Assembly (NCBI RefSeq): GCF_029194005.1
Contig: NZ_JARFVA010000001.1
Coordinates: 1 to 64,000, forward strand
Length of the DNA: 64,000 nt
Direction of reading: 5' to 3'
DNA from: Flagellimonas okinawensis
GTDB lineage: Bacteria > Bacteroidota > Bacteroidia > Flavobacteriales > Flavobacteriaceae
Part shown: positions 26,989 through 35,383 of the stretch, piece by piece
Layout of the letters: every line of letters begins with the position of its first letter
How positions within the stretch are numbered: position 1 is the first letter of the stretch
The notes under the pieces: model-generated
The model's database searches: none
What the model saw: the letters and a program-made list of their open reading frames with translations, nothing else
What the model was told of the DNA's origin: nothing
Position numbers and translations under genes: made by a program

Positions 26989-26996
26989 TAATTTTG
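26989..26996 (+). promoter_or_regulatory. Candidate -7 element of the MBL-fold gene
   Basis: TAATTTTG fits TAnnTTTG and lies just 6 nt before the ATG at 27003. Either the mRNA is nearly leaderless or translation starts at the second ATG at 27015. Confidence 0.4.
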
Positions 26997-27002
26997 GTTT
27001 TA

Positions 27003-27779
27003 ATGGATAATAAGATGACCATTACTTTTTTGGGAACGGGAACTTCACAGGGAATCCCCGTTATAGGTAGTAACCATCCGGTGTGCTTGAGCAACGACCC
27101 AAAGGACAAGAGGCTCCGTGTATCTGTATTGATTTCTTGGAAAGACTATAACTACGTTATTGATTGCGGCCCCGATTTTAGACAACAAATGCTCACCAAT
27201 CCTATTGACAAATTGGATGGAATATTGTTTACTCATGAACATGCGGATCATACTGCTGGGATTGATGATATCCGCCCTTTTTTCTTTAGACAGGGAGATA
27301 TTCCGATCTATGCACACCAAAGAGTGATAGAATCCTTGAAAAGACGGTTCGATTACATTTTTGCGGATGAGGATAGATATCCGGGTGCACCGGCAGTTCA
27401 GGTGAACGAGGTGGTTAAGGACAAGGCTATACCTTTGGGAGATTTGGATGTGATCCCAATAGAGGCGTTTCATAACAGATTACAGGTTTTCGGATACCGA
27501 TTCGGCGAATTCATTTATATGACAGATGTAAAAAGGGTGGAAGAAGAGGAAATAAAAAAACTACAAGGCGCTAAAATACTGGTAGTGAACGCACTTCGAC
27601 TAGAGCCACATCATTCGCACTTTAACTTGGAAGAAGCCTTGGAGTTTGCCGAAAAAGTTGGTGCGGAACAAACCTATTTCACTCATATAAGTGCATTGTT
27701 GGGATTCCATGAAGAAGTAGAAAAAAGTCTTCCCAAAAACATACATTTGGCCTACGATAATCTACAGATAAAAATATAG
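27003..27779 (+). CDS. MBL-fold metallo-hydrolase (PhnP-like)
   Basis: A 258-residue hydrolase with the metallo-beta-lactamase fold. The metal motif THEHADHTAG (HxHxDH), the later YMTDVK aspartate and the C-terminal TYFTHIS histidine form the two-metal site. The N-terminal ITFLGTGTSQGIPV and the IDCGPDFRQQM stretch resemble the PhnP-type cyclic phosphodiesterase group, so a phosphodiester substrate is plausible. Homologues usually begin at the equivalent of ATG 27015, so that start is an alternative. The gene stands alone between a divergent gene and a repeat-rich gap. Confidence 0.85.
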   Translation: MDNKMTITFLGTGTSQGIPVIGSNHPVCLSNDPKDKRLRVSVLISWKDYNYVIDCGPDFRQQMLTNPIDKLDGILFTHEHADHTAGIDDIRPFFFRQGDIPIYAHQRVIESLKRRFDYIFADEDRYPGAPAVQVNEVVKDKAIPLGDLDVIPIEAFHNRLQVFGYRFGEFIYMTDVKRVEEEEIKKLQGAKILVVNALRLEPHHSHFNLEEALEFAEKVGAEQTYFTHISALLGFHEEVEKSLPKNIHLAYDNLQIKI

Positions 27780-27823
27780 AAGTTCTTAATTCGTTATGAT
27801 AACATGTTACAAAATAATGGATT

Positions 27824-27891
27824 TTCATCTTGATCGCAGTCGAAAGGTAGACAATACATCTCTACTTCGCTCGATGTGACATTAATAGGAA
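27824..27891. repeat. Degenerate REP-like dispersed repeat
   Basis: The stretch with TCGCAGTCGA on one side and CTTCGCTCGATGTGAC on the other forms an imperfect palindrome. It resembles the short dispersed palindromes (GTCGAG-type) frequent between flavobacterial genes. Only one copy of this type is in the window, so the assignment rests on recognition. Confidence 0.45.
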
Positions 27892-27918
27892 TTAAGTATT
27901 GATAAAATATTGAAATAC

Positions 27919-28416
27919 ATGAAAAAAAACATATTTCTATACCTGTTTGTCTTTGCCGCCCTCTTGGCGCTTTTTCAATTTGTAACAGGAAACAATATGC
28001 AAAAAGCACTAAGCTCAGATGTAAAACAACTTGAAGAAGAGGTTGTAAAACTCGAGGATTCGCTACAGACCATGCACTTAAAAGTATTGGACATGCAGTA
28101 CTTTACTTTGGAAAACAATGATGATGCCTTGGCTTACTACGACCATTTGAATTTGGAAAACCCTTCCCTCTATATTCAAGATAAATTATTGGAAACCAAC
28201 GAGAGTAAAGGGGATAACCCTTTGATTCCGTATGAAGGTATGGAAAGTGATTTTAAGATCAACAAAATTAAGGTACTCAACCATAAATGGATTTTAGCAG
28301 ATTTCTCCGATGGAAAATATTGGGGAGATTTAATTATAAAATATGAGCTAAAAGATGATTTAAGCGTAGATTTTACCTTGGCCCAACATTTGTTGTACGC
28401 ACCGCAGGAGTACTAA
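27919..28416 (+). CDS. Membrane-anchored protein of unknown function
   Basis: A 165-residue protein with one N-terminal hydrophobic segment (NIFLYLFVFAALLALFQFV). A short coiled coil (about 35-60, VKQLEEEVVKLEDSLQTM) and a soluble domain with DFSDGKYWGDLIIKYEL follow. No catalytic motif is recognised. The ATG at 27919 is chosen over a TTG at 27910. The gene is flanked on both sides by degenerate dispersed repeats, so it may have been inserted or its flanks rearranged. Confidence 0.7.
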   Translation: MKKNIFLYLFVFAALLALFQFVTGNNMQKALSSDVKQLEEEVVKLEDSLQTMHLKVLDMQYFTLENNDDALAYYDHLNLENPSLYIQDKLLETNESKGDNPLIPYEGMESDFKINKIKVLNHKWILADFSDGKYWGDLIIKYELKDDLSVDFTLAQHLLYAPQEY

Positions 28417-28426
28417 TTTGTATGTT

Positions 28427-28498
28427 GTTATCCTGAACTCGTTTCAGAACTCAGTTTGTGGGATGAGATTCCATGTAAAGGACGGAATGAGAGACAGG
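28427..28498. repeat. Degenerate REP-like dispersed repeat
   Basis: Contains TCCTGAACTCGTTTCAG, then GATGAGATTCC and GGAATGAGAGAC. This is a decayed form of a common flavobacterial intergenic palindrome in which the two ends are complementary. It sits between convergent genes. Confidence 0.5.
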
Positions 28499-28500
28499 AA

Positions 28501-29160
28501 TTAAATATGCTCCTCTAACCACTTTTTAAAAGAAAAGAAATTTTGCTGGGATACACCGTGACCTACAGGAAATTCTTGATAAGTAGTGTCTATATTCAAT
28601 TGTTTCAAAAACTCTGGGGATTTTTGGGCCCATTCCAAAGGAATCACTTGATCTACCTGTCCGTGCGAAGCATAAAAATGTAGATTGCTGTGATTCTTCT
28701 CCCTGTAGTCATCAGTCAATATTTTCTCGTTAATGTATCCACTTAGGGCAACAACGTTTTTTATTTTTTCTGGATAAGAGAGGGCAACCGAATAACTTAA
28801 AATAGTACCCTGGCTAAAGCCCAACAACGTAATGTTTTCCTCATCCAGGTTGTATGCCTCTATAGCTTCATCGATAAAGCGAACAATTTTTTCCCTAGAT
28901 TCCTTAGCTTGCTCATCATCACTCCATTTACCCTGTTCCGCATCAAAATTAATGGCGTACCACGCATGGCCAAAAGGCTCTAGATCATATGGGGCTTTAA
29001 CTGAAAAAATCATTAATTCCTCTGGGAGTTCAGATGCAAAAGAGAATAAATCTTCTTCGTTGCTACCATATCCATGAAACATGAACAATGCGGGTACTTT
29101 TCCTGATTTTATTGACGATGGACGGAGCAAATATGTAAGGGATAAAGATTTTTGGGACAT
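28501..29160 (-). CDS. Carboxylesterase/phospholipase-like alpha/beta hydrolase
   Basis: A 219-residue serine hydrolase. The oxyanion region FHGYGSNEEDLF, nucleophile elbow LGFSQGTILS, acid residue in HGQVDQVIPL and final histidine in PVGHGVS form the full catalytic machinery of the YpfH/carboxylesterase family. No signal peptide, so cytoplasmic. The small membrane protein encoded upstream ends 9 nt before this start, so they are probably in one operon with the dihydroorotase-like gene. The substrate is probably a short-chain ester, by family. Confidence 0.87.
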   Translation of the reverse strand: MSQKSLSLTYLLRPSSIKSGKVPALFMFHGYGSNEEDLFSFASELPEELMIFSVKAPYDLEPFGHAWYAINFDAEQGKWSDDEQAKESREKIVRFIDEAIEAYNLDEENITLLGFSQGTILSYSVALSYPEKIKNVVALSGYINEKILTDDYREKNHSNLHFYASHGQVDQVIPLEWAQKSPEFLKQLNIDTTYQEFPVGHGVSQQNFFSFKKWLEEHI

Positions 29161-29169
29161 GTTGTTAGT

Positions 29170-29496
29170 TTAGGAGATGAATGTGAACCATTTTTGAAAA
29201 TACTTGCCCAAAACTGGCAAAGGTTTGGTTTTCCCGTTTAATGCTTGCAAAAAACCAAAAATCCAAATAGCGATATAAAATAGATAAACCGGTATTGCCA
29301 AATAGGCGTATCCCGCATAGGTCATTAAAATGGCCAAAGCATGAAAAAGCACATGGATTCCAAATGCCTGTCGAATATGAAAACGAGCAAAAGCGTTTTT
29401 CTCTTCAATGTTCATGGTAATGGCGATTAAACAGCCTACAATAGTAATATATGCTACAACTGCCGTGGTTTTCCCTGGGCTTGTGGGGTCACTCAT
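29170..29496 (-). CDS. Small membrane protein (DUF4870/Tic20-like)
   Basis: A 108-residue protein with three to four hydrophobic segments (about 10-28, 45-65, 65-90) and the conserved-looking ARFHIRQAFGIH, which resembles the FHxxQA motif of DUF4870-type proteins. No function is known. It overlaps the stop region of the upstream dihydroorotase-like gene by one base and lies 9 nt before the esterase gene, so all are likely co-transcribed. Confidence 0.72.
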   Translation of the reverse strand: MSDPTSPGKTTAVVAYITIVGCLIAITMNIEEKNAFARFHIRQAFGIHVLFHALAILMTYAGYAYLAIPVYLFYIAIWIFGFLQALNGKTKPLPVLGKYFQKWFTFIS

Positions 29497-30749
29497 TATA
29501 ATGTACTTAGGTCGTTATTTATGATTCCGTAGACTTTTCCTTTTAAGTTGGCACCAACAAACATGCTATTTTTGGATGTTGATAGTATATCCTCAACTTT
29601 AAAAGTATATTCAATATCGGGATTGAAAAGAGTAAGACATGCTTTGGACCCTACTTCGAGCTTGGGTGATGTAATTTGGTAGCGTTCGCGCCCTTTGGTT
29701 AACAGTCCAATGGTTTCATCAAGTTCAAAAATGGTGTTTAAACCACCAAAGGCAGTTTCCAGTCCAAGACTACCACTTTTTGCATTATCGAATTCCACAC
29801 GTTTATGTTCAATATCCATTGGAATGTGATCCGAGGTTACAAAATCAATAGTTCCATTTTTAACCCCTTTGATCAGGGCCTTACTATCTGATTTGGTGCG
29901 CAGTGGAGGAGAAACCTTATAATGTGTGTCAAATCCTTCCAAGGTTTCATCCGAAAAAAACAGGTTATGAACAGCAACGCTGCATGTTACATCCAAGCCT
30001 TTTTTCTTGGCCTCGGCAATAAGCTTAACCGAGCCAGAGGTTGAAATCGTGGGTATATGGAGTTTTCCGCCTGTATATTCCAGTACAAACAGGTCCCTAG
30101 CAATTTGCAGTTCTTCTGCCATTGCAGGGATTCCTTTTAGTCCAAGCTTTGTGGATACTTCTCCTTCGTGAACCACACCTTTTCCTTTTATATCCCCATC
30201 TTGTGGAAAAGAGTATACCAATCCTTCAAAATTTTGGGCATACAGTAAAGCAATTTTAAGAAGGTTCGGATTAGAAATCTGCTTCTTAAAGTCGTAATAG
30301 GCTACCGCACCTGCATTTTTCATATCAAAAAGTTCTGCAAGATCAATTCCCTCGGCATTCTTTGTCAATGTTCCCAAAGGATAGATATTTGTAGCCTTAC
30401 CTTGGCCACGCTCCTTTAAAAACACAATATCCGAACTGGTATCGGGAACTGGATAGGTACTTGGGTTGAGGACTATATCGGTGAAACCACTTTTGCCTGC
30501 TGTAAAAAGTCCATTCGTAATGGTTTCCCGTTCCTCAAAACCGGGCTCACCAAAACTTACACTGCTATCGAACCATCCTAACGAAACGTGTAGATTTTCC
30601 TTTTCTAAAATCTTTGTATTGGAAGAGGCTTCTAGAGAGGCTCCAATAGTTTCAATTATCCCTTTTTTAATAAGGATATCTCGCTTTTTCAAGTGAAGTT
30701 CCTTGTTCTCTGGGCATACAATTTTTGCAGACTTCAGGAGAATGTTCAT
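29496..30749 (-). CDS. Dihydroorotase-like protein lacking metal ligands
   Basis: A 417-residue amidohydrolase-fold protein clearly related to dihydroorotase (EPGFEERETITNG, KLHIPTISTSGS, SDHIPMDIEHKR, LGLETAFGGL). Where active enzymes carry the HxH metal motif (FIDxHVHLREPG) this one reads WFDSSVSFGEPG, and the second histidine of the LHxxHxS motif is Thr (LHIPTIS). It therefore probably cannot hold the binuclear zinc centre and may be structural or regulatory, for example a partner of aspartate transcarbamoylase, or catalytically different. The ATG at 30749 overlaps the BatA-protein stop (ATGA), showing translational coupling. The longer frame to 30818 is not used. Confidence 0.85.
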   Translation of the reverse strand: MNILLKSAKIVCPENKELHLKKRDILIKKGIIETIGASLEASSNTKILEKENLHVSLGWFDSSVSFGEPGFEERETITNGLFTAGKSGFTDIVLNPSTYPVPDTSSDIVFLKERGQGKATNIYPLGTLTKNAEGIDLAELFDMKNAGAVAYYDFKKQISNPNLLKIALLYAQNFEGLVYSFPQDGDIKGKGVVHEGEVSTKLGLKGIPAMAEELQIARDLFVLEYTGGKLHIPTISTSGSVKLIAEAKKKGLDVTCSVAVHNLFFSDETLEGFDTHYKVSPPLRTKSDSKALIKGVKNGTIDFVTSDHIPMDIEHKRVEFDNAKSGSLGLETAFGGLNTIFELDETIGLLTKGRERYQITSPKLEVGSKACLTLFNPDIEYTFKVEDILSTSKNSMFVGANLKGKVYGIINNDLSTL

Positions 30750-32668
30750 GTAACAAGTTTTTGAATGAGTACCTCTATAAGCGCCAGAAGCAACGCTAAA
30801 ATAACAAACCATTTCCAATATCCCGTAATGTTGTTTTCGGCTTTCAAGTATTCGAACAACTCAGGAATTGAATCCATGGTGTTAATATTTTCCAATGTTC
30901 CGACATCCAGATATTTAAGCTGGCTTTCTGTTCGCGGATAATTAAAGCTAATATTTTGTAATATGCTATTGTCTTGTTCAATGGAATAAATCCCGTCTTC
31001 AATGGGGTTTTGATCAAAGGTGAGGCGAACCCGATTCGGGTAAGTCTGTTGTAGCGGAATAAATTCGTAATTATCCTTGGAGACCTTTAAAATCTCATCC
31101 GTGCCTATTTCTACAGGAATATCCACAGTATTTACTTTTCCCAGGGTTTGATAGGACTTTGGAGTTTGTAAACTGGACTGGGCCATGTTATAAAATGTCG
31201 GCACGATCAAAGGTGAATTAATGAAATTTGAATTGTCCAACTCCAAGGGAGCGGTGAATACATAGAATCCATCATCACCTACTAAAAATGAATTTCCTCC
31301 ATCCATGGACAGCGCTTTGGGAAGATTGGATTGTATTCCATAGTGCGTATTTATATACGGATATTGAAAATTGGTCACTTCCTGTTCAAAAACGTTCCGG
31401 TACAAGGGATGGTCAAATGCTATGGTCGTTAGTTGGGTCTCGGAGCTTATTTTTTCGCTGAACTGTGTAGAGGATAAACTGGACAACAGGTTATTATAAG
31501 AACCCAAATCAATATTTAGAGAAGGAATAATTATTAAGGTGCCACCATCATTTTTAAAGGTCCGAAGAATGTTTTGAAGACTATTCGGAATCGCATATTG
31601 GTTGTCAATGATCACAACATTCCGATCACTCAACGTACTATAGTCCAATTGATTTAAGCGGTACTTTTGAAACTCGAATTCCTCACCACGAAACAAACGG
31701 TTCAAGTAATCATTATCCGATTCACTAATAGCAAGTACTTTAATTTTTTCCCTTTCATTAATGTTGAAAAAGAAACGATTATCGTAGCCCAAGGCGTTGT
31801 CGATAATACTTAACCGTCCATTTAAAATAGCATTGACAGGAATGGTGAAATCAACCACGGCATCACCAGCGGAATTGAATTTTGCTGCGGCTTTGGCAAT
31901 TAGCTCATCCCCGTTGTAAAGTGATATGGGTAATGGGTCGTCCGTATTTCCTCCGGATAAAAAAACATTGAGTTGGGACTGGTCGCTCGTATTATCGTTC
32001 ACAAATACGGAATCAATGGATACATTTTGGACTTCTCTTGCACTGAGAGGTACAAAATAGGTTTTCAGTGCCGAATTCCAATCTGCTTTAGTTTCTGCTA
32101 TCCGCTCTTGAAAATCGGATATTACAATCAAATTTTTCACCGAACCATTATTTTGAGAAAATAAGATATTTGCTTTAAGATGAATCTCATTGAGGTTCAA
32201 TTGCTTGGAGGTGTAGGGTAGGGATAGTAGAGCATTTTGGATGTCTGTTACCCGAATATCGGCAAAAGTTCTTTCGTTGGTAAACAGACTAAATTCGTTT
32301 TCACTATCTATATTTTTTAAAAGGTCTTGAACAGCTTTTTCCAGTAGCGAAATGCCATTGTTTTTGGCCTGCATACTAAACGAATCATCCAAATAAACAA
32401 CGGTTTCCTTTACTTGTAGGGCAGTATTTGCAGCGGTAAAAGGTTGTGCGAAAGCTAAAATAATAGCTGCTAGTAATAATAGTCGCGTACATAGTAGCAG
32501 CCATTTTTTCAGTGTATTACTTTTTCTGGATTCAGAAACCACCCTTTGTAGCATAGCTACATTGGTAAACGGTGTTTTTGTAAAACGACGTAATTGAAAT
32601 AAATGGATTAAAATGGGTATGATTAGAAGAAAAAGTGCCCAAAGAATTTCTGGATGTTTAAACTGCAT
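30746..32668 (-). CDS. BatA-domain membrane protein
   Basis: About 640 residues. The N-terminus FKHPEILWALFLLIIPILIH and the following RRFTKTPFTNV are the classical BatA N-terminal signature (TIGR02226), with two membrane segments (about 8-25 and 58-78). It is followed by a von Willebrand-like segment starting VVYLDDSFSMQ, a MIDAS-type DxSxS, then a long periplasmic beta-rich region and a final membrane helix near the C-terminus. Related proteins belong to Bacteroides aerotolerance (Bat) loci. The ATG at 32668 is chosen from family alignment; 32674 is possible. Confidence 0.82.
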   Translation of the reverse strand: MQFKHPEILWALFLLIIPILIHLFQLRRFTKTPFTNVAMLQRVVSESRKSNTLKKWLLLCTRLLLLAAIILAFAQPFTAANTALQVKETVVYLDDSFSMQAKNNGISLLEKAVQDLLKNIDSENEFSLFTNERTFADIRVTDIQNALLSLPYTSKQLNLNEIHLKANILFSQNNGSVKNLIVISDFQERIAETKADWNSALKTYFVPLSAREVQNVSIDSVFVNDNTSDQSQLNVFLSGGNTDDPLPISLYNGDELIAKAAAKFNSAGDAVVDFTIPVNAILNGRLSIIDNALGYDNRFFFNINEREKIKVLAISESDNDYLNRLFRGEEFEFQKYRLNQLDYSTLSDRNVVIIDNQYAIPNSLQNILRTFKNDGGTLIIIPSLNIDLGSYNNLLSSLSSTQFSEKISSETQLTTIAFDHPLYRNVFEQEVTNFQYPYINTHYGIQSNLPKALSMDGGNSFLVGDDGFYVFTAPLELDNSNFINSPLIVPTFYNMAQSSLQTPKSYQTLGKVNTVDIPVEIGTDEILKVSKDNYEFIPLQQTYPNRVRLTFDQNPIEDGIYSIEQDNSILQNISFNYPRTESQLKYLDVGTLENINTMDSIPELFEYLKAENNITGYWKWFVILALLLALIEVLIQKLVT

Positions 32669-32808
32669 TCCCATTATTTCTTGATCAAAGATAGGCATTA
32701 ATACATTCTGATTTCAAACTTCAGTGATCAATGGTCAATTAACGATTAAAAATAAACTGTTATTCTACGCGAAGGGAAGAATCTTGTTTTTAGAACAAGA
32801 GTTAAAAC

Positions 32809-33816
32809 TTAGCAAAAAAAGAAATAATCCTGCATTGGTGATTGTCCCAAATCCGTAAAATAATCTCGAATTTCCTTTTGTGCATCCTCATTTGCTACAG
32901 TAATAATACTCTGTGGATTGCTCAAACCTTGCAAAGCCTCAAAGTGCACCATTTTCTTTCCGTAAATTTTCTTTCCTATTTTTTTTGGATTGTCACATAA
33001 CCAAACAAAATCAAGGTCTTTCTTTTTAAGACCCTTTGCAATTTTTTTTCCCTTGAATCCAGCGCCCCAAACTACTAATGGGCGATTTATATCTCGATTT
33101 AATTTTAAAAAATAATGGAGTTTAATGTCCAAGAAGTAATTCTGGGCGTAATGTTCATGGGTCCTGGAAGTACGCGTGTCATAATCTCGCCAAAGATGCA
33201 ACACTTGGTTGCAGGGAATAATTTTAAAATCCTGCTCATAAAACCGGAAAGTAAGATCGTAATCCTCCGGATACCTCTGGGGAGCAAAACCGTTGCACTT
33301 TTCAAAATCATCACGATGAACCATCCAGCAAGGGGACGGGATGACACATTCTTTGTAGATTTCATCAAAATTATTGCCAGTAGCCGTCAAAAGGTTCAGC
33401 CACTCCTCGTATCTTTCGTAACCGTTGCTGATTCCTCTGTTCGAAAAATATTTTACCTGTCCGACCGCAACATATCCTTTACCGTTATCAATTAAAGAAT
33501 TTGTCATTGCCGCCAAACGTTCAGGTTTCATGATATCATCCGAGTCCATTCGTGTAATAAATTGCCCACTACTTTTTGAATAAGCGGTTTGTAGGGCGGG
33601 GATAATCCCGTTCCCTTTATTGTGAAGGACCTTAATACGTTCGTCTTTGATGGAGTAGGAGGTGAGCAACTCAAAACTCTCGTCAGTAGAATGGTCGTTT
33701 ACGGCCAATACTTCCCAATTTTCATAGGTTTGAGCTATGATGGAATTTAGACATTCAGGTAAAAAATGCGCAGTATTTTTAAAAGGAATTATAATGCTGA
33801 CCTTGCCGTTTTGCAT
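32809..33816 (-). CDS. Glycosyltransferase family 2 with C-terminal Rossmann-like domain
   Basis: A 335-residue protein. Residues 1-230 are a GT-A domain: VSIIIPFKNTAHFLPECLNS, AVNDHSTDES, and the metal-binding TRMDSDDIMKPERL. Residues about 240-335 start with PLVVWGAGFKGKKIAKGL, a glycine-rich nucleotide-binding turn, then WLCDNPKKIGKK, which resembles the Rossmann-like tail of some sugar-modifying enzymes. The second domain is not a standard part of GT2 and may bind a nucleotide sugar or donor. The gene stands alone; substrate unknown. Confidence 0.82.
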   Translation of the reverse strand: MQNGKVSIIIPFKNTAHFLPECLNSIIAQTYENWEVLAVNDHSTDESFELLTSYSIKDERIKVLHNKGNGIIPALQTAYSKSSGQFITRMDSDDIMKPERLAAMTNSLIDNGKGYVAVGQVKYFSNRGISNGYERYEEWLNLLTATGNNFDEIYKECVIPSPCWMVHRDDFEKCNGFAPQRYPEDYDLTFRFYEQDFKIIPCNQVLHLWRDYDTRTSRTHEHYAQNYFLDIKLHYFLKLNRDINRPLVVWGAGFKGKKIAKGLKKKDLDFVWLCDNPKKIGKKIYGKKMVHFEALQGLSNPQSIITVANEDAQKEIRDYFTDLGQSPMQDYFFFC

Positions 33817-33848
33817 GTTGCAAGGTAACTAAATTCTATGCAAGCAAT

Positions 33849-34244
33849 TTAAGTGAACGGAAGTAAATCGGGTTCTAGGTAAGTGGTTTTTGCTCGTGGA
33901 TTGGTAATTGTATCTTTTCCATAATGTTGATAAAGAAGTTCCTTGAAAGAGGTGACCAGTTTAGGGAACTCGTTTACAAATCCCTCAAATGTGGTTGCAC
34001 TTGATTTTTGCCTGAAATGGTGAACCACTTTTACGGCCGCCACGGTAAGGGTTGTGTGGTATTTTGTTCCGCCACCATATAGTTGGTCAAAATTTTGAAT
34101 GGCCTTACATGTTTTCGAAATTGCAGTTTCTTCATCGTACAGGTCGAGGTAAATCCAAGCTAATTTTATATGCGCCTTGTGATCGATTTTTTTTGGAGGA
34201 TATTCCCCAGATTCGAAAGCATGGATAAATTCTAGATCCTGCAT
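33849..34244 (-). CDS. Conserved hypothetical protein
   Basis: A 131-residue soluble, probably all-helical protein with no signal peptide. The pattern DHKAHIKLAWIYL and KYHTTLTVAAVKVVHHF contains several histidines (positions about 22, 25, 62 and 75) on helices, which could bind a metal, but no known motif is complete. It ends 32 nt before the glycosyltransferase start and follows the SGNH hydrolase by 8 nt, suggesting an operon. No function is assigned. Confidence 0.68.
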   Translation of the reverse strand: MQDLEFIHAFESGEYPPKKIDHKAHIKLAWIYLDLYDEETAISKTCKAIQNFDQLYGGGTKYHTTLTVAAVKVVHHFRQKSSATTFEGFVNEFPKLVTSFKELLYQHYGKDTITNPRAKTTYLEPDLLPFT

Positions 34245-34252
34245 AACTTGGA

Positions 34253-34939
34253 CTAAAGGGCTTTATCGATTGCTTGTTTTACCATTCGCTCCATAATTTC
34301 ATAACCAGCTTTGGTCACATGTACCTCGTCTGTGGTCAACTCGGAGGGCAACCCATTTCTATCATCTGTCATTTCGGAAAAATAGTCCAAATAAATGGCT
34401 CCCTTTTCACTGGCCATGGTCTTAAGCATTAGGTTTAGCTTTGGAATTTTAATATTTGGTTCCAATCCTGGTCGCCATGGATAATCGTAGGCAGGCAATA
34501 CTGAGCAAACTATAGGTTTAATACCATTGGCGATCGCCAATTCTACCATGGAAAGTATATTGTCGTGTATTTGCTCCAGGGTCATGGGCCCTGTATTACC
34601 CGCGATATCGTTGGTGCCAGCCAAGATTACCACCACCTTGGGGTTTAGATCAATAACATCTTGCCGAAATCGAAGTAACATTTGTGGCGTGGTCTGTCCG
34701 CCAATACCTCTATTTATATAAGGATTGTCCGTAAAAAATTCTGGATGGGCATCTTTCCACATTTCGGTAATAGAGTTACCCATGAAAACCACACGGTTTT
34801 CTTCTGCTTCCGGTGCCTTGAGTTCGGCGTTGGCATTTTTATACTTTTCCAAGTTGGGCCAATCCTGTGCGTTGATTTTTGAGGTATTCGATATTCCTAA
34901 AATCGAAATCATGATGCAGAGTAAAGTTTGTTTTTTCAC
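34253..34939 (-). CDS. SGNH/GDSL-type exported hydrolase
   Basis: A 228-residue esterase with a signal peptide (about 1-24, cleaved near INAQDWP). Block I is VFMGNSITEMW with the serine nucleophile, block II GGQTTPQML, block III ILAGTNDIAG, and block V TTDEVHVTKAG with the Asp-His pair, so the full SGNH set is present. It probably removes acyl or acetyl groups from glycans or lipids outside the inner membrane. The start codon is GTG. It precedes a conserved hypothetical gene by 8 nt. Confidence 0.86.
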   Translation of the reverse strand: MKKQTLLCIMISILGISNTSKINAQDWPNLEKYKNANAELKAPEAEENRVVFMGNSITEMWKDAHPEFFTDNPYINRGIGGQTTPQMLLRFRQDVIDLNPKVVVILAGTNDIAGNTGPMTLEQIHDNILSMVELAIANGIKPIVCSVLPAYDYPWRPGLEPNIKIPKLNLMLKTMASEKGAIYLDYFSEMTDDRNGLPSELTTDEVHVTKAGYEIMERMVKQAIDKAL

Positions 34940-34967
34940 GATGTGCGGTTTTTGTTAAAAATAGAAA

Positions 34968-35246
34968 TTATCGTGGCACAAAAAGTAAATACAAGACAAA
35001 AAAGAGAAGTATAGTGGCAAGTATTGCATAAAACATCTGTCTTTTCTCTTTTTCCTTTTGGATAAACATTTTTTTTCTCACGCGATCTAGATCTCGTCGG
35101 GTTGATTTTTTAAAGCTTAGTTCGGTTACACTTACTTTACCATAAACATCGTCCTTGGTTCGTTTACGTCTTCCTTTTGAACGTAAAAGAGCTCTGTTTC
35201 CTTCAATAACATTTTTAGCATGTTGTGCAAATCCTCCTCCAGCCAT
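34968..35246 (-). CDS. Small basic protein with C-terminal membrane anchor
   Basis: A 92-residue protein with a soluble, very basic N-terminal two thirds (RKRTKDDVYGKV, RRDLDRVRKKM) and one C-terminal membrane helix (MFYAILATILLFFVLYLLF). This gives an inside-positive tail-anchored topology. Homologues are common in Flavobacteriaceae and uncharacterised. It lies 28 nt before the SGNH hydrolase start in the same orientation. Confidence 0.7.
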   Translation of the reverse strand: MAGGGFAQHAKNVIEGNRALLRSKGRRKRTKDDVYGKVSVTELSFKKSTRRDLDRVRKKMFIQKEKEKRQMFYAILATILLFFVLYLLFVPR

Positions 35247-35324
35247 AATTTATATATTTTAATATATATGTGCTGAAAAATGAATTTTTGTTACAAAAAA
35301 CCGAGTATATCAAATAATAATACA

Positions 35325-35361
35325 ATAAAAAAGCGGCGTGACATTAAATATCACACCGCTT
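35325..35361 (-). terminator. Rho-independent terminator after the S10 peptidase
   Basis: AAGCGGCGTGA (35331-35341) pairs with TCACACCGCTT (35351-35361) with one mismatch and a 9-nt loop, followed on the minus strand by a T-rich run. Confidence 0.75.
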
Positions 35362-35383
35362 AAAGTTTTAAATACTGTGTTGC

